DNA from: CAZRKC01 sp964600665
Lineage (GTDB): Bacteria > Bacillota > SLNR01
Length of the DNA stretch: 64,000 nucleotides
Reading direction: 5' to 3'
NCBI GenBank assembly: GCA_964600665.1
Contig: CAZRKC010000003.1
Coordinates: forward strand, 81,570-145,569
The notes beneath the pieces were generated by a model. That model was not told where the DNA came from. It did not search any database and saw only the letters and a program-made list of their open reading frames with translations. Within the stretch, counting starts at the first letter, position 1, and each line of letters starts with the position of its first letter. The position numbers and the translations under genes were made by a program. Shown in pieces: positions 1-8,444 of this stretch.

Positions 1-84
1 CATAGCCGGACATGGCTTGCCGACCCAACGCGGGCGGTTTACATACCAAAAAAGATTGAGTCTTGATTGACAGGAGGGAATTTT

Positions 85-519
85 ATGAAAACTTATTCGC
101 CGAAACCGGCCGATATAGAGCACAAGTGGCTTGTTGTAGACGCAACAAACCAAACGCTCGGCCGTCTGGCCAGTGAAGTGGCCAGCATTCTCCGGGGTAA
201 ACACAAACCCATCTTCGCTCCTCATATGGATACCGGTGATTATGTGATCGTGATCAACGCTGAAAAAATCCATTTGACAGGTAAAAAGATGACGGACAAG
301 TTCTACCACCACCACACAGGTTATCCAGGTGGTCTCAAGTCCATATCGTATGGCAAGCTCATTGCCACCAAGCCGGAAAAAGTGATCGAACTGGCTGTCA
401 AAGGCATGCTGCCCCATAATAAACTGGGTGCTGCCATGTTCAAGAAATTGAAAGTGTATGCAGGACCTGAACATCCCCATTCAGCACAACAGCCAGCAGA
501 GATGAAAATCGTCGGCTGA
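85..519 (+). CDS. rplM: 50S ribosomal protein L13
   Basis: Ribosomal protein of the large subunit that binds 23S rRNA early in 50S assembly. The 144-residue product has the usual L13 length and contains hallmark stretches such as TLGRLAS near residue 25, the RGKHKP segment and the KGMLPHNKLG segment near residue 110. I chose ATG 85 because it lies 6 bases after a strong AGGAGGG at 72-78; an in-frame TTG at 67 has no such site and would add residues foreign to the family. It is followed after 24 bases by rpsI, the normal L13-S9 operon order. The upstream promoter or leader lies partly outside the window. Confidence 0.98.
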   Translation: MKTYSPKPADIEHKWLVVDATNQTLGRLASEVASILRGKHKPIFAPHMDTGDYVIVINAEKIHLTGKKMTDKFYHHHTGYPGGLKSISYGKLIATKPEKVIELAVKGMLPHNKLGAAMFKKLKVYAGPEHPHSAQQPAEMKIVG

Positions 520-543
520 TTCTAACGAGAAGGAGGTACAATC

Positions 544-936
544 ATGGCACTTGTCAATTATGCCGGAACAGGTCGTCGGAAGCAGTCTGTTGCCCGGGTT
601 CGTCTCATTCCCGGTTCTGGACAGATCGTCGTTAACGGCCGTCCGATGGAAGATTATTTCAAATTGAAAACCCTTCATATGATCATTCAGCAGCCATTGA
701 ATACGGCCGGTGTGATCGAAAAATATGACGTCTTGGTTAATGTGTATGGTGGTGGCGTTTCCGGACAGGCGGGCGCAGTTCGTCACGGTATCGCCCGGGC
801 ACTGTTGAAGGTTGATCCGGAGTACCGTCCAGGACTGAAGAAAGCCGGTTTTCTCACCCGGGATCCCCGGATGGTGGAAAGAAAGAAGTATGGCCTGAAG
901 AAAGCGCGGAAAGCGCCTCAGTTCTCAAAGCGGTAA
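544..936 (+). CDS. rpsI: 30S ribosomal protein S9
   Basis: Small-subunit protein whose basic C-terminal tail reaches the P-site tRNA. The 130-residue product begins with the family pattern YAGTGRRKQSVARVRL and ends in the typical basic tail rich in K and R, finishing with FSKR. The ATG follows a GGAGG site at 531-537. Length and both termini fit the family exactly. It is second in a two-gene operon with rplM and is closed by two successive terminator hairpins. Confidence 0.98.
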   Translation: MALVNYAGTGRRKQSVARVRLIPGSGQIVVNGRPMEDYFKLKTLHMIIQQPLNTAGVIEKYDVLVNVYGGGVSGQAGAVRHGIARALLKVDPEYRPGLKKAGFLTRDPRMVERKKYGLKKARKAPQFSKR

Positions 937-944
937 TCATGCAG

Positions 945-976
945 AAGGGAGGATATCGGTCCTTCCTTTTATTTTT
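945..976 (+). terminator. Rho-independent terminator of rplM-rpsI, first of two
   Basis: A 9-bp stem, AAGGGAGGA (945-953) with TCCTTCCTT (960-968) containing one G-T pair, has a 6-base loop and runs into a T-rich tract at 967-976. Confidence 0.85.
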
Positions 977-977
977 C

Positions 978-1015
978 CCTGCTCACACCGGTCATCATGC
1001 TGAGCAGGTTTTTTT
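978..1015 (+). terminator. Rho-independent terminator of rplM-rpsI, second of two
   Basis: A perfect 8-bp stem, CCTGCTCA (978-985) with TGAGCAGG (1001-1008), is followed by seven T residues (1009-1015). It lies two bases after the first terminator, so transcription from the ribosomal operon is stopped twice before the metabolic genes that follow. Confidence 0.88.
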
Positions 1016-1067
1016 CTGTAGAAATGGAATACATCTGTTAAGAATGTTTTGACTGGGGGTTTGCACA

Positions 1068-2429
1068 TTGGATCGAGTATTGGTAGGAGGACGGGTCATC
1101 GATCCGGAATCCGGATTGGACAAAATCGTCAACATAGGCATAGAAGGCAATAAGATTACCACCATCAGCTGTAGCGATATCGAAGGTGATGACATCATAT
1201 CCGTGGCGGGACTGGTTGTGGCGCCTGGATTCATTGATATCCACATGCACGAAGATCCCATAACCCATTTGGAAGGCGAAGTATCCTACCCCACCTTTGA
1301 CCGGATGGTATCCATGGGGGTCACCACTGCTGTGGGTGGAAACTGCGGTTACAGTCGTTATCCCCTTCAGCCATATTTCGCGCTTCTGGAAGCGCAAGGG
1401 ATACCCCTTAATTACGCAGGGTTTTCAGGATACATCAGTATCAGGGAAGCCATAGGTCTGGTTGATCGATACCAACCGGCCGACGCCGACCAGAAGGTGC
1501 AGATCCAGGATTTGATTCGTCAAGAACTGGAAAGTGGCGCTGTGGGGATCTCATTCGGATTGGAATACGCCCCCGGTATCACGACCAAGGAAGCAATTGA
1601 TGCCGCAAAGGTGGTTGCAGAATTTCCCGGGCGGCTGATCAGCGCTCATTTCCGGGCAGATTGTGAGCATGCGGTGGAGTCCATTGAAGAATTAACCGAA
1701 ATTGCGCGACTGACCGGTGTCCCCATGCAGATTTCGCACCTTGGCAGTTGTGCCGCATTTCCCGGCATTATGGAAGATGCCCTGCGGACATTGGATGAGG
1801 CACGTTCGGAGGATATCGATGTCATGGGAGATTGCTATCCATACAATTGCTTTTGCACTTCCATCGGCTCAGCAGTCTTCGATCCCGGTTGTTTTGCAAA
1901 ATGGGGGGTTGAACCATCCGCACTGATGGTGGCCGAAGGTCCGCATCGGGGTGAACGTTGCGATGAAGCATTGTTTGCCCAGCTGCGAGTCGAAGCACCG
2001 GAAACCATGGTAATCGGATTTGTCATGAATGATGATGAGGTGATTCGAGCCATTCGTCATCCACTGATCATGCTCTGCAGTGACGGTTCATTCAGGGGCG
2101 ATCAAGGACATCCCCGAGGGGCAGGAACGTTTCCCCGGGTTTTGGGGCGCATGGTTCGGGAAGAAAAGACCATCAGTATGATGGAAGCGCTGGCGAAAAT
2201 GACCATCGTACCCGCCAGACGCTTGAATCTTAAACACAAAGGGCGGGTCACAGTCGGCGCAGATGCGGATCTGGTGATTTTTGATCCGGAACGGATCATG
2301 GACAAGGCAGATTTTGATTCCCCTACCGACGCACCGGAGGGGATCGAGATGGTTATTGTGCAAGGTACGCCAGTGGTGCGAAACAATCGGATCGTATCAA
2401 GACAGGCAGGTCAAGTCATACGTTTTTAA
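1068..2429 (+). CDS. N-acyl-D-amino-acid deacylase (D-aminoacylase) family amidohydrolase
   Basis: A 453-residue zinc-dependent cytoplasmic amidohydrolase of the urease-like superfamily, closest in pattern to D-aminoacylases, which release D-amino acids from N-acyl-D-amino acids. Seen: an N-terminal beta segment of the composite domain, the metal motif DIHMHEDP near residue 57 with H59 and H61, the family signature GGNCGYS with C93 (the bridging zinc cysteine in characterised D-aminoacylases), a later ISHLG histidine, and the catalytic aspartate in CSDGS. The C-terminal GADADLVIFDP strand is typical. The start is TTG 1068, preceded by a weak GGGGG at 1055-1059. It sits 11 bases upstream of ortA and is probably co-transcribed with it. 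The exact substrate (acyl group, side chain) cannot be read from sequence; dihydroorotase-like or other deacylase activity is possible. Confidence 0.85.
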   Translation: MDRVLVGGRVIDPESGLDKIVNIGIEGNKITTISCSDIEGDDIISVAGLVVAPGFIDIHMHEDPITHLEGEVSYPTFDRMVSMGVTTAVGGNCGYSRYPLQPYFALLEAQGIPLNYAGFSGYISIREAIGLVDRYQPADADQKVQIQDLIRQELESGAVGISFGLEYAPGITTKEAIDAAKVVAEFPGRLISAHFRADCEHAVESIEELTEIARLTGVPMQISHLGSCAAFPGIMEDALRTLDEARSEDIDVMGDCYPYNCFCTSIGSAVFDPGCFAKWGVEPSALMVAEGPHRGERCDEALFAQLRVEAPETMVIGFVMNDDEVIRAIRHPLIMLCSDGSFRGDQGHPRGAGTFPRVLGRMVREEKTISMMEALAKMTIVPARRLNLKHKGRVTVGADADLVIFDPERIMDKADFDSPTDAPEGIEMVIVQGTPVVRNNRIVSRQAGQVIRF

Positions 2430-2440
2430 GGGGGATGGCG

Positions 2441-2749
2441 ATGGAAATCAAAGCAGTTCCGGGTGATTGGGTCGAAGTGTACACAATCGTGCTCCCTGCC
2501 GGGGAGCGAGCACCACAGGTTCCGGCAGATACGCAGCAAGTCCCGTTGGAAATGCGGGTTCGGGGATTTTTGATGCACGAAGCTGGGATCGGTCAGCCGG
2601 CCGTGATTCAGACATTGACGGGCAGAGAAATGTCCGGTACACTGTCAGCGATCAAGCCCGCATATCCCCATGGGTTCGGGGCGCCAGTCCCGGAAATGCT
2701 GGCGATCGGGCGCGAACTCCGGGCATTGCTGGAGGTGGACGAAGGATGA
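2441..2749 (+). CDS. ortA: 2-amino-4-oxopentanoate thiolase, small subunit OrtA
   Basis: Small subunit (102 residues) of the PLP-dependent thiolase that, in clostridial ornithine oxidation, splits 2-amino-4-oxopentanoate with CoA into D-alanine and acetyl-CoA. Family signs are the opening GDWVEV, the ERAPQVP stretch and PLEMRVRGFL in mid-protein. Two ATGs are possible: 2441 is better placed relative to AAGGGGG (2427-2434) than 2435. The stop overlaps the start of ortB by four bases, implying translational coupling of the two subunits. The adenosylcobalamin aminomutase genes (oraS, oraE) and the ornithine racemase and dehydrogenase genes that normally accompany it are not in this window. Confidence 0.88.
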   Translation: MEIKAVPGDWVEVYTIVLPAGERAPQVPADTQQVPLEMRVRGFLMHEAGIGQPAVIQTLTGREMSGTLSAIKPAYPHGFGAPVPEMLAIGRELRALLEVDEG

Positions 2750-4152
2750 AGGATATGAGCTATACCGGTGTGATGGCGCGTAAGAATGAAATCATGAAAC
2801 AATCCGTGGGAATTGATTTTACCGAGTTTGAGAGCGGGTCGATTGCGTTTGATTACGAAGGAATGATGTCAAAAACCGGATACTCTTTAGAAGAAGTCAT
2901 CCACATCCAAAAAGAAAGTAATGTGGGAAACACTCCGTTATTGGAACTGAAACAGATTACCCGACTCGTGCGGAAAATAGCAACCAAGGGTAAGGGGGCG
3001 CGCATATTCGTCAAGGACGAAGCTGCCAATCCCTCGGGTAGCTTCAAGGCCCGACGGGCAGCGGTATCGGTCCATCATGCGAAGAAACTGGGCTATGCCG
3101 GGGTCATCGCTGCCACCAGCGGAAATTACGGTGCCGCAGTGGCCTCGCAAGCAGCCATGAAAGGTTTGCGGAGCATCATCGTCCAAGAAGTCTACGACAG
3201 CCTCGGCCGGGGGCAGCCGGAAATCATTGAAAAGGGGCGAAAGTGCGAAGCCTACGGAGCCGATGTGTATCAATTGAGTGTCGGGCCGGAATTATTTTAT
3301 GTTGCCCTGCAATTATTAGAAGAAACCGGTTATTTCAATGCGTCCCTCTATACGCCTTTTGCCATTGCCGGAATTGAGACCCTGGGGTATGAAATCGGGC
3401 GGGAAGTTTCCCAACGGTTCGGGAGAGTGCCGGATTGTGTGGTCGTGACCCATGCCGGTGGCGGTAATATGACCGGGACTGCCAGAGGCCTGATCAAGGC
3501 GGGGTGTCATGATACACGGTTGGTGGGGGCCAGTGTGGACTTAAAAGGCCTTCATATGGCCAGTGATGGGGATTTCAACCGGAAGTCCTTTACAACGGGA
3601 CATACGGGTTTTGGTATGCCGTTTACGACCCAGCCGGATCGGGCCGATGTGCCGCGAAATGCGGCGCGGAGCTTGCGGTACATGGACCGTTATGTAACCG
3701 TGACCCAAGGAGAAGTGTTCTATGTAACGGAGATGCTGGCGCAATTGGAGGGTCTTGAACGAGGGCCTGCCGGAAACACGTCCCTGGCAGCTGCTTTTGC
3801 GATAGCCCGGGAGATGGATGAGGATCAGATTCTGGTGGTCCAGGAGACAGAATACACCGGTGCCGGAAAACACCCCATCCCCCAGTTGACCTTTGCCAGA
3901 CAGAACGGAATCGAGATTCGCCGGGGTGACCCTAAAGATAGTCAACCGGGGAAGAGTATCATCATCCCCAGGCATCCAGAAGAGATCCGGGTGGTGGATC
4001 AGGATATGGATCAATTACGCCGGTCGTATTTGAAAAAAGCAGTGGAAGGCCACCAAACCAGGCCATTGACATCTGAGGATCTGGCCTTTTTGGCAGATGA
4101 GACCAAAACCAGTCTGGAATATATCCGTTCCTTCATGCAGTCGTTAAGTTAG
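2746..4152 (+). CDS. ortB: 2-amino-4-oxopentanoate thiolase, PLP-binding subunit OrtB
   Basis: Catalytic subunit of the OrtAB thiolase, a fold-type II PLP enzyme related to threonine synthase. The 468-residue protein has the PLP lysine in NPSGSFKARR (K101), the substrate-side TSGNYGAA loop near residue 127, a glycine-rich phosphate-binding loop HAGGGN, and long identity-like stretches to OrtB proteins (VGNTPLLELK; FNRKSFTTGHTGFG; ERGPAGNTSLAAAFA). ATG 2746 overlaps the ortA stop and follows GGAGGTGG (2731-2738); ATG 2755 is an alternative. In this neighbourhood the partner is a D-aminoacylase, suggesting the D-alanine product or D-amino substrates link the two activities (inference). Confidence 0.9.
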   Translation: MKDMSYTGVMARKNEIMKQSVGIDFTEFESGSIAFDYEGMMSKTGYSLEEVIHIQKESNVGNTPLLELKQITRLVRKIATKGKGARIFVKDEAANPSGSFKARRAAVSVHHAKKLGYAGVIAATSGNYGAAVASQAAMKGLRSIIVQEVYDSLGRGQPEIIEKGRKCEAYGADVYQLSVGPELFYVALQLLEETGYFNASLYTPFAIAGIETLGYEIGREVSQRFGRVPDCVVVTHAGGGNMTGTARGLIKAGCHDTRLVGASVDLKGLHMASDGDFNRKSFTTGHTGFGMPFTTQPDRADVPRNAARSLRYMDRYVTVTQGEVFYVTEMLAQLEGLERGPAGNTSLAAAFAIAREMDEDQILVVQETEYTGAGKHPIPQLTFARQNGIEIRRGDPKDSQPGKSIIIPRHPEEIRVVDQDMDQLRRSYLKKAVEGHQTRPLTSEDLAFLADETKTSLEYIRSFMQSLS

Positions 4153-4181
4153 GGCTTGTTCTGAAAATGGAGGTGGATACC

Positions 4182-5585
4182 ATGGAAGGAATCGTGTGGG
4201 GCGGCATCAGTCCGCATCCTCCCCTGATCATTCCTGCCATCGGGCAGAATGATATTCGCCAGGTTTTTGATACCTGTACGGGCATGACCCAGTTGGCCAG
4301 GAGTCTAAGGGAAGCAAAACCTCAGGTGTGTGTGCTCATTTCTCCCCATGGACCCTTCTTCTATGATGGTTTGCCCGTTTGGGATGTACCGCACATGGAA
4401 GGCAGTTTTGCTCATTTCGGATTCCCGAATATCCGGTTTGGCCTGGATATCGATCAAACACTAGCGAAAGCCATTGTTGAAGTCGGACACGCACAGGGAA
4501 TATCATTCATCTCGCTGGATGAAAGCATGATCCAGCGTACATCCGTCAGACGTGAACTGGATCATGGGGTGCTGGTTCCCTGGTTTTATATCCGCCAGGA
4601 AGGAATTGCGATTCCCGCTGTCATTATTTCCATGGGGATGCTGACCTATCAGGAGCTATTTCGGGCGGGCAAAGCCATTCAGACAGCCGCGAAACAAGAT
4701 GGACGTCGAATCGCCATACTGGCCAGCGGAGATATGTCTCACGCATTGAGTCAGTCTGCCCCTTCCGGGTACAATCCAGCCGGGAAAGAATTCGATGAAA
4801 CACTGGTGGCGATGCTTCGGGAGAATCGATTGCAGGATATCCTGACCATCGACCCGGCACTGATCGAACGGGCAGCCGAATGCGGCTATCGACCGGTGAC
4901 CCTGTTGTTGGGGGCTCTGGACGGATTGCAAGTCAAGACTCAGGTCCATTCATATGAAGGGCCCTATGGTGTCGGGTACCTGACGGCTTCCATGGAAGTG
5001 GCAGGGGAAACCGATTCAGCGCATATGCCAAAGAGCAGTCCGGATCCAGCCAGTGAAACTTTGGACACTTCGCGAACCCAAGAGCATCCCCTGGTGCAAC
5101 TGGCACGCAATACACTGGAAGCGCATATTCACCAAAAACCATTTTCACCCCCAGATCCCCTTCCTTCAGAGTGGACCAGACGGGCGGGCGCATTCGTCTC
5201 CATTAAAAAAATGGGGCAGCTGCGGGGGTGTATCGGCACCATTTCTGCTGTACGGGAGAATCTGGCTATGGAGGTTATGGCTAACGCCATCAGCGCTGGC
5301 ACAGAGGACCCCCGGTTTTACCCGGTGACAGTGGCTGAACTCCCACATTTAGTATATTCGGTGGATGTCTTGATGGAGCCTGAACCGGTGACGGATCGGG
5401 GACACCTGGATGTGCATCGGTACGGTATCATCGTCCGTCAAGGGAGGCGAACCGGGCTGTTGCTGCCGGATCTGCCGGGTATTGAAAAAGTGGATGATCA
5501 GATTCAAATCGCCTGCCAGAAAGCCGGTATCGATCCAGACGGTACATTCACCATCGAACGCTTTGAAGTCATTCGTTATCAGTGA
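4182..5585 (+). CDS. AmmeMemoRadiSam system Memo-AMMECR1 fusion protein
   Basis: A 467-residue two-domain protein. Residues 1-270 are a Memo/class III extradiol-dioxygenase-like (LigB) domain with the metal-site histidine patterns SPHPPLI near the N-terminus, ISPHGPF near residue 50 and SGDMSHAL near residue 185. After a linker, residues about 305-467 form an AMMECR1 domain with its invariant LRGCIGT motif. The reaction is unknown; these domains are recurrently linked to a radical SAM protein in the AmmeMemoRadiSam system, and that partner (amrS) follows 13 bases downstream. Start ATG 4182 is preceded by GGAGGTGG (4169-4176); the upstream ATG 4167 overlaps that site and is rejected. Many genomes encode the two domains separately, so the fusion supports a physical complex. 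Confidence 0.92.
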   Translation: MEGIVWGGISPHPPLIIPAIGQNDIRQVFDTCTGMTQLARSLREAKPQVCVLISPHGPFFYDGLPVWDVPHMEGSFAHFGFPNIRFGLDIDQTLAKAIVEVGHAQGISFISLDESMIQRTSVRRELDHGVLVPWFYIRQEGIAIPAVIISMGMLTYQELFRAGKAIQTAAKQDGRRIAILASGDMSHALSQSAPSGYNPAGKEFDETLVAMLRENRLQDILTIDPALIERAAECGYRPVTLLLGALDGLQVKTQVHSYEGPYGVGYLTASMEVAGETDSAHMPKSSPDPASETLDTSRTQEHPLVQLARNTLEAHIHQKPFSPPDPLPSEWTRRAGAFVSIKKMGQLRGCIGTISAVRENLAMEVMANAISAGTEDPRFYPVTVAELPHLVYSVDVLMEPEPVTDRGHLDVHRYGIIVRQGRRTGLLLPDLPGIEKVDDQIQIACQKAGIDPDGTFTIERFEVIRYQ

Positions 5586-5598
5586 GGAGCGAGTGGTG

Positions 5599-6585
5599 AT
5601 GAAAGAAGCGATGTTTTACAGCCATCAGACTGATGGGCGGATCCAATGTCACCTCTGCCCCCACGGGTGTCAGATAAAACCCGGAGGACGGGGAATTTGC
5701 CGTGTGCGCGTCCATCAGAACGGCCGTTTGGAAACGACCAACTTTGCTCAGGTTTCGGCTTGTGCCTTAGACCCCGTGGAGAAGAAACCATTGTACCATT
5801 TCCATCCGGGAAAGACCATTTATTCACTGGGGACATTTGGATGTAACTTATCCTGTCAATTCTGTCAAAACTGGGGAATATCCCAGGGAGATCCCCCGGT
5901 TAGAACGTTGCTGCCTCCGGATGCTGTTGCGACAGCTCAATTGCATGCCCGTGATGGTGACTGCATTGGATTGGCCTACACCTATTCTGAACCGGTGGTG
6001 TGGTACGAATATGTGCTGGAAACGGCCAAATTGGCACGGGAGGCGGGGCTTAAGAATGTGATGGTGACCAACGGCATGATTCAACCAGAACCCTTAGGCA
6101 TGCTTTTACCGTGGCTGGATGCCATGAACATCGACTTGAAGGCATTCTCATCTGATTTCTACCGAGAGATCTGTGGCGGGTATATAGAACCGGTAAAGGA
6201 TGCAATCCGACTGGCAGCTGCATCCTGTCACCTTGAACTGACAGTCTTGCTGATCCCTGGATTAAACGATGGCGATGCCGAGATTCGGGCGTTATCTTCA
6301 TGGGTAGCTGAAATCGATCCATTGATTCCTGTCCATTTTTCCCGATATTTCCCGCAGTACAAGATGACGCGGCCGCCGACATCCATCGCGACCTTGCAGA
6401 AAGCTAGGGATATTGCCAAAGAGGTATTGTCCTTCGTCTATGTGGGGAATGTTCCGCAGATGGCTGAAAGCAATACCATCTGTCCTCGGTGCGGCCACTT
6501 ATTGGTCCGCCGGGACCGGGGATTCGTGGAATTGGGACTGGCCGCTGACGGGACATGCCCCCAATGCGGGTATGATGGATTATAA
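5599..6585 (+). CDS. amrS: AmmeMemoRadiSam system radical SAM enzyme
   Basis: Radical SAM protein of 328 residues related to pyruvate formate-lyase activating enzymes. The S-adenosylmethionine [4Fe-4S] motif is CNLSCQFC (CX3CX2C) near residue 83, preceded by an N-terminal CHLCPHGC pair and followed at the C-terminus by a zinc-ribbon-like CPRCG...CPQCG. That layout is typical of AmrS. The start ATG 5599 follows GAGGAG at 5584-5589, which overlaps the stop of the Memo-AMMECR1 gene, so the two are an operon. Its substrate is unknown; modification of a target or small molecule together with the upstream fusion protein is inferred. Confidence 0.93.
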   Translation: MKEAMFYSHQTDGRIQCHLCPHGCQIKPGGRGICRVRVHQNGRLETTNFAQVSACALDPVEKKPLYHFHPGKTIYSLGTFGCNLSCQFCQNWGISQGDPPVRTLLPPDAVATAQLHARDGDCIGLAYTYSEPVVWYEYVLETAKLAREAGLKNVMVTNGMIQPEPLGMLLPWLDAMNIDLKAFSSDFYREICGGYIEPVKDAIRLAAASCHLELTVLLIPGLNDGDAEIRALSSWVAEIDPLIPVHFSRYFPQYKMTRPPTSIATLQKARDIAKEVLSFVYVGNVPQMAESNTICPRCGHLLVRRDRGFVELGLAADGTCPQCGYDGL

Positions 6586-6680
6586 AAGCAATTTCCGAAT
6601 TCTGGAGGGTTTAACACTTAATTGCCGAATACTCTTCAAGATGGGCTGACTTCGACGATGGCAGGGAAGGGGTGACTGGG

Positions 6681-7475
6681 TTGCCGACCCGTATACAGGA
6701 TTACGTAGATATTGTCATCATTGCTTATGTCATATACCGACTTTTTATGTGGATTCGCGGCACCCGGGCTGTTCAGCTGATCAAAGGGATCTTGATCATC
6801 CTCTTCGCGATGATCATCGCCGACTATTTGAAGTTATATACTATCCGCTGGATCCTTCGAAACTTGCAGACCATGTTCCTGGTGGCCCTGCCGGTGGTGT
6901 TTCAACCTGAACTGCGCCGTGCATTGGAGCAGATCGGCCGGGGGAAACTGTTCTCTCAATCTTTCTCCGTCATGCCGGAAGAAGATATGACCAAGGTGAT
7001 TCAAGAGATTATCAAGGCAGTCAAGGTGTTAGCCCGGAACAAGATCGGTGCGCTGATCGTCATAGAACGGGAGACTGGACTCAACGATTACGCGGAAAGC
7101 GGTATCCGCATCAATGGCACCATTTCTTCAGAATTTTTGATCAATATTTTTATCCCCAACACCCCGCTCCATGATGGGGCCGTGATCATCCGGGGAGATC
7201 GGGTTTTAGCGGCAGGTTGTTTTCTGCCCCTGACAGACAGCCAGGATCTATCCACCGAGCTGGGTACCCGGCATCGGGCTGCCATTGGAATTACGGAACA
7301 TTCCGATGCGGTGGTCGTGGTGGTCTCTGAGGAAACAGGCATCCTGTCCTTGGCTAGTGAGGGGAAACTGACCCGCTATCTGGATGAAACCACGCTGAAA
7401 GAGATGCTGATGGCCTTATGCCTGCCCAAGGATCAGACCAATAGTGCCCGTTTCTGGCAATGGAGGAAACCGTAG
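6681..7475 (+). CDS. cdaA: Diadenylate cyclase CdaA
   Basis: Membrane enzyme making the second messenger cyclic di-AMP from two ATP. About 264 residues: three N-terminal membrane segments (roughly residues 8-25, 33-54 and 63-83) and a DisA_N cyclase domain with the diagnostic HDGAVII and GTRHRAA motifs. The start is uncertain: TTG 6681 is well spaced from AGGGAAGGGG (6663-6672), while GTG 6672 would sit on that site. It is directly followed by its regulator cdaR, with glmM and glmS further on, the conserved Bacillota arrangement that ties c-di-AMP to cell-wall precursor supply. Confidence 0.96.
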   Translation: MPTRIQDYVDIVIIAYVIYRLFMWIRGTRAVQLIKGILIILFAMIIADYLKLYTIRWILRNLQTMFLVALPVVFQPELRRALEQIGRGKLFSQSFSVMPEEDMTKVIQEIIKAVKVLARNKIGALIVIERETGLNDYAESGIRINGTISSEFLINIFIPNTPLHDGAVIIRGDRVLAAGCFLPLTDSQDLSTELGTRHRAAIGITEHSDAVVVVVSEETGILSLASEGKLTRYLDETTLKEMLMALCLPKDQTNSARFWQWRKP

Positions 7476-8417
7476 ATGGATAAACTTCTCGAAAAGGATT
7501 ATGTGATTCGAATCATTGCTGTGATCATTGCCGTTTTGCTTTGGTTTCAGGCCAGCAACGAACAAAATCCCACCACTGAGCGGACCTTTGAGAATGTGAC
7601 GGTCCGCCTTCAGAACGTGGAGCAAGGGTTGACCACGGTGGGGGATATCGATCCTGCTACGGTTCGGATCAAATTGTCAGGTCCGCAGCAATACCTGTCG
7701 AGCCTGGCGACCCGAGACTTGAATGTGTATATCGACTTGGCAGATCTGGAGGAAGGGACGCATTCAATCCCCATTAAAGTCATGGAACCAACGGGGACCC
7801 GATTGTTGGATATTTCATCATCAGCAGCGGCGGTAACGCTGGAACCCATTGTCCGGAAACGGTTTGCGGTTTCCATCATCCAACAAGGGCTGCCGGCTCT
7901 GGGCCATTCTGTCGTCGGGGTATCCTTTGACCCGGTGGAAGTGAATATCGAAGGAGCTGCCAGTATCATTAATTCCATTAAAAATGCAGCTGTCGTGGTG
8001 GATATCAACAATATCACCTCCAGTTTCACCCGGAATGTGGCCGTGAATGTTTTTGATGAGAACGGATCGGTGGTCCGCAATGTGGTGATCAGTCCCGAGA
8101 ATGTCAATGTCAGTATCGAGATGGTGCAAGCCCAGGAAGAAAAGGTGGTCAACATCATCCCATCGTTGGCAGGCAACCCAGCAGCGGGCTATGAAATTCT
8201 CGAAGTGATTCTGGAGCCATTGAAAGTCAAAGTAACCGGCCCACTAAGCATCATCGATGATCTGGAATCCGTCAATACTCAAACCATTGAGATCAGCGGT
8301 GCATCTCAAGATATGACCGTATCAGTAGGGTTGCAGCTTCCGACAGGTATTGCCCTGGTGGATGCAACGACTTTCATGGTCACCATTCGGTTCCGTGAAG
8401 TGGAGACAACCGAGTGA
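7476..8417 (+). CDS. cdaR: CdaA regulatory protein CdaR (YbbR domains)
   Basis: Regulator of CdaA, anchored by one N-terminal membrane helix (about residues 8-24) with the rest outside the membrane. The 313-residue product shows three to four YbbR-like beta repeats, visible as recurring patterns such as PATVRIKLSGP, PVEVNIEGAASII and PLKVKVTGPLSII. The ATG immediately follows the cdaA stop and uses GGAGGAA at 7462-7468, so both are made together. Known in the family: CdaR contacts CdaA and modulates cyclase activity. Confidence 0.93.
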   Translation: MDKLLEKDYVIRIIAVIIAVLLWFQASNEQNPTTERTFENVTVRLQNVEQGLTTVGDIDPATVRIKLSGPQQYLSSLATRDLNVYIDLADLEEGTHSIPIKVMEPTGTRLLDISSSAAAVTLEPIVRKRFAVSIIQQGLPALGHSVVGVSFDPVEVNIEGAASIINSIKNAAVVVDINNITSSFTRNVAVNVFDENGSVVRNVVISPENVNVSIEMVQAQEEKVVNIIPSLAGNPAAGYEILEVILEPLKVKVTGPLSIIDDLESVNTQTIEISGASQDMTVSVGLQLPTGIALVDATTFMVTIRFREVETTE

Positions 8418-8444
8418 TGGGAATGGTGTTGGAGGGTAAAGCAT

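Noticed and set aside
1..84. L13 leader regulatory RNA
   Set aside because: Only 84 bases precede the start codon in this window and no convincing conserved fold could be made from them.
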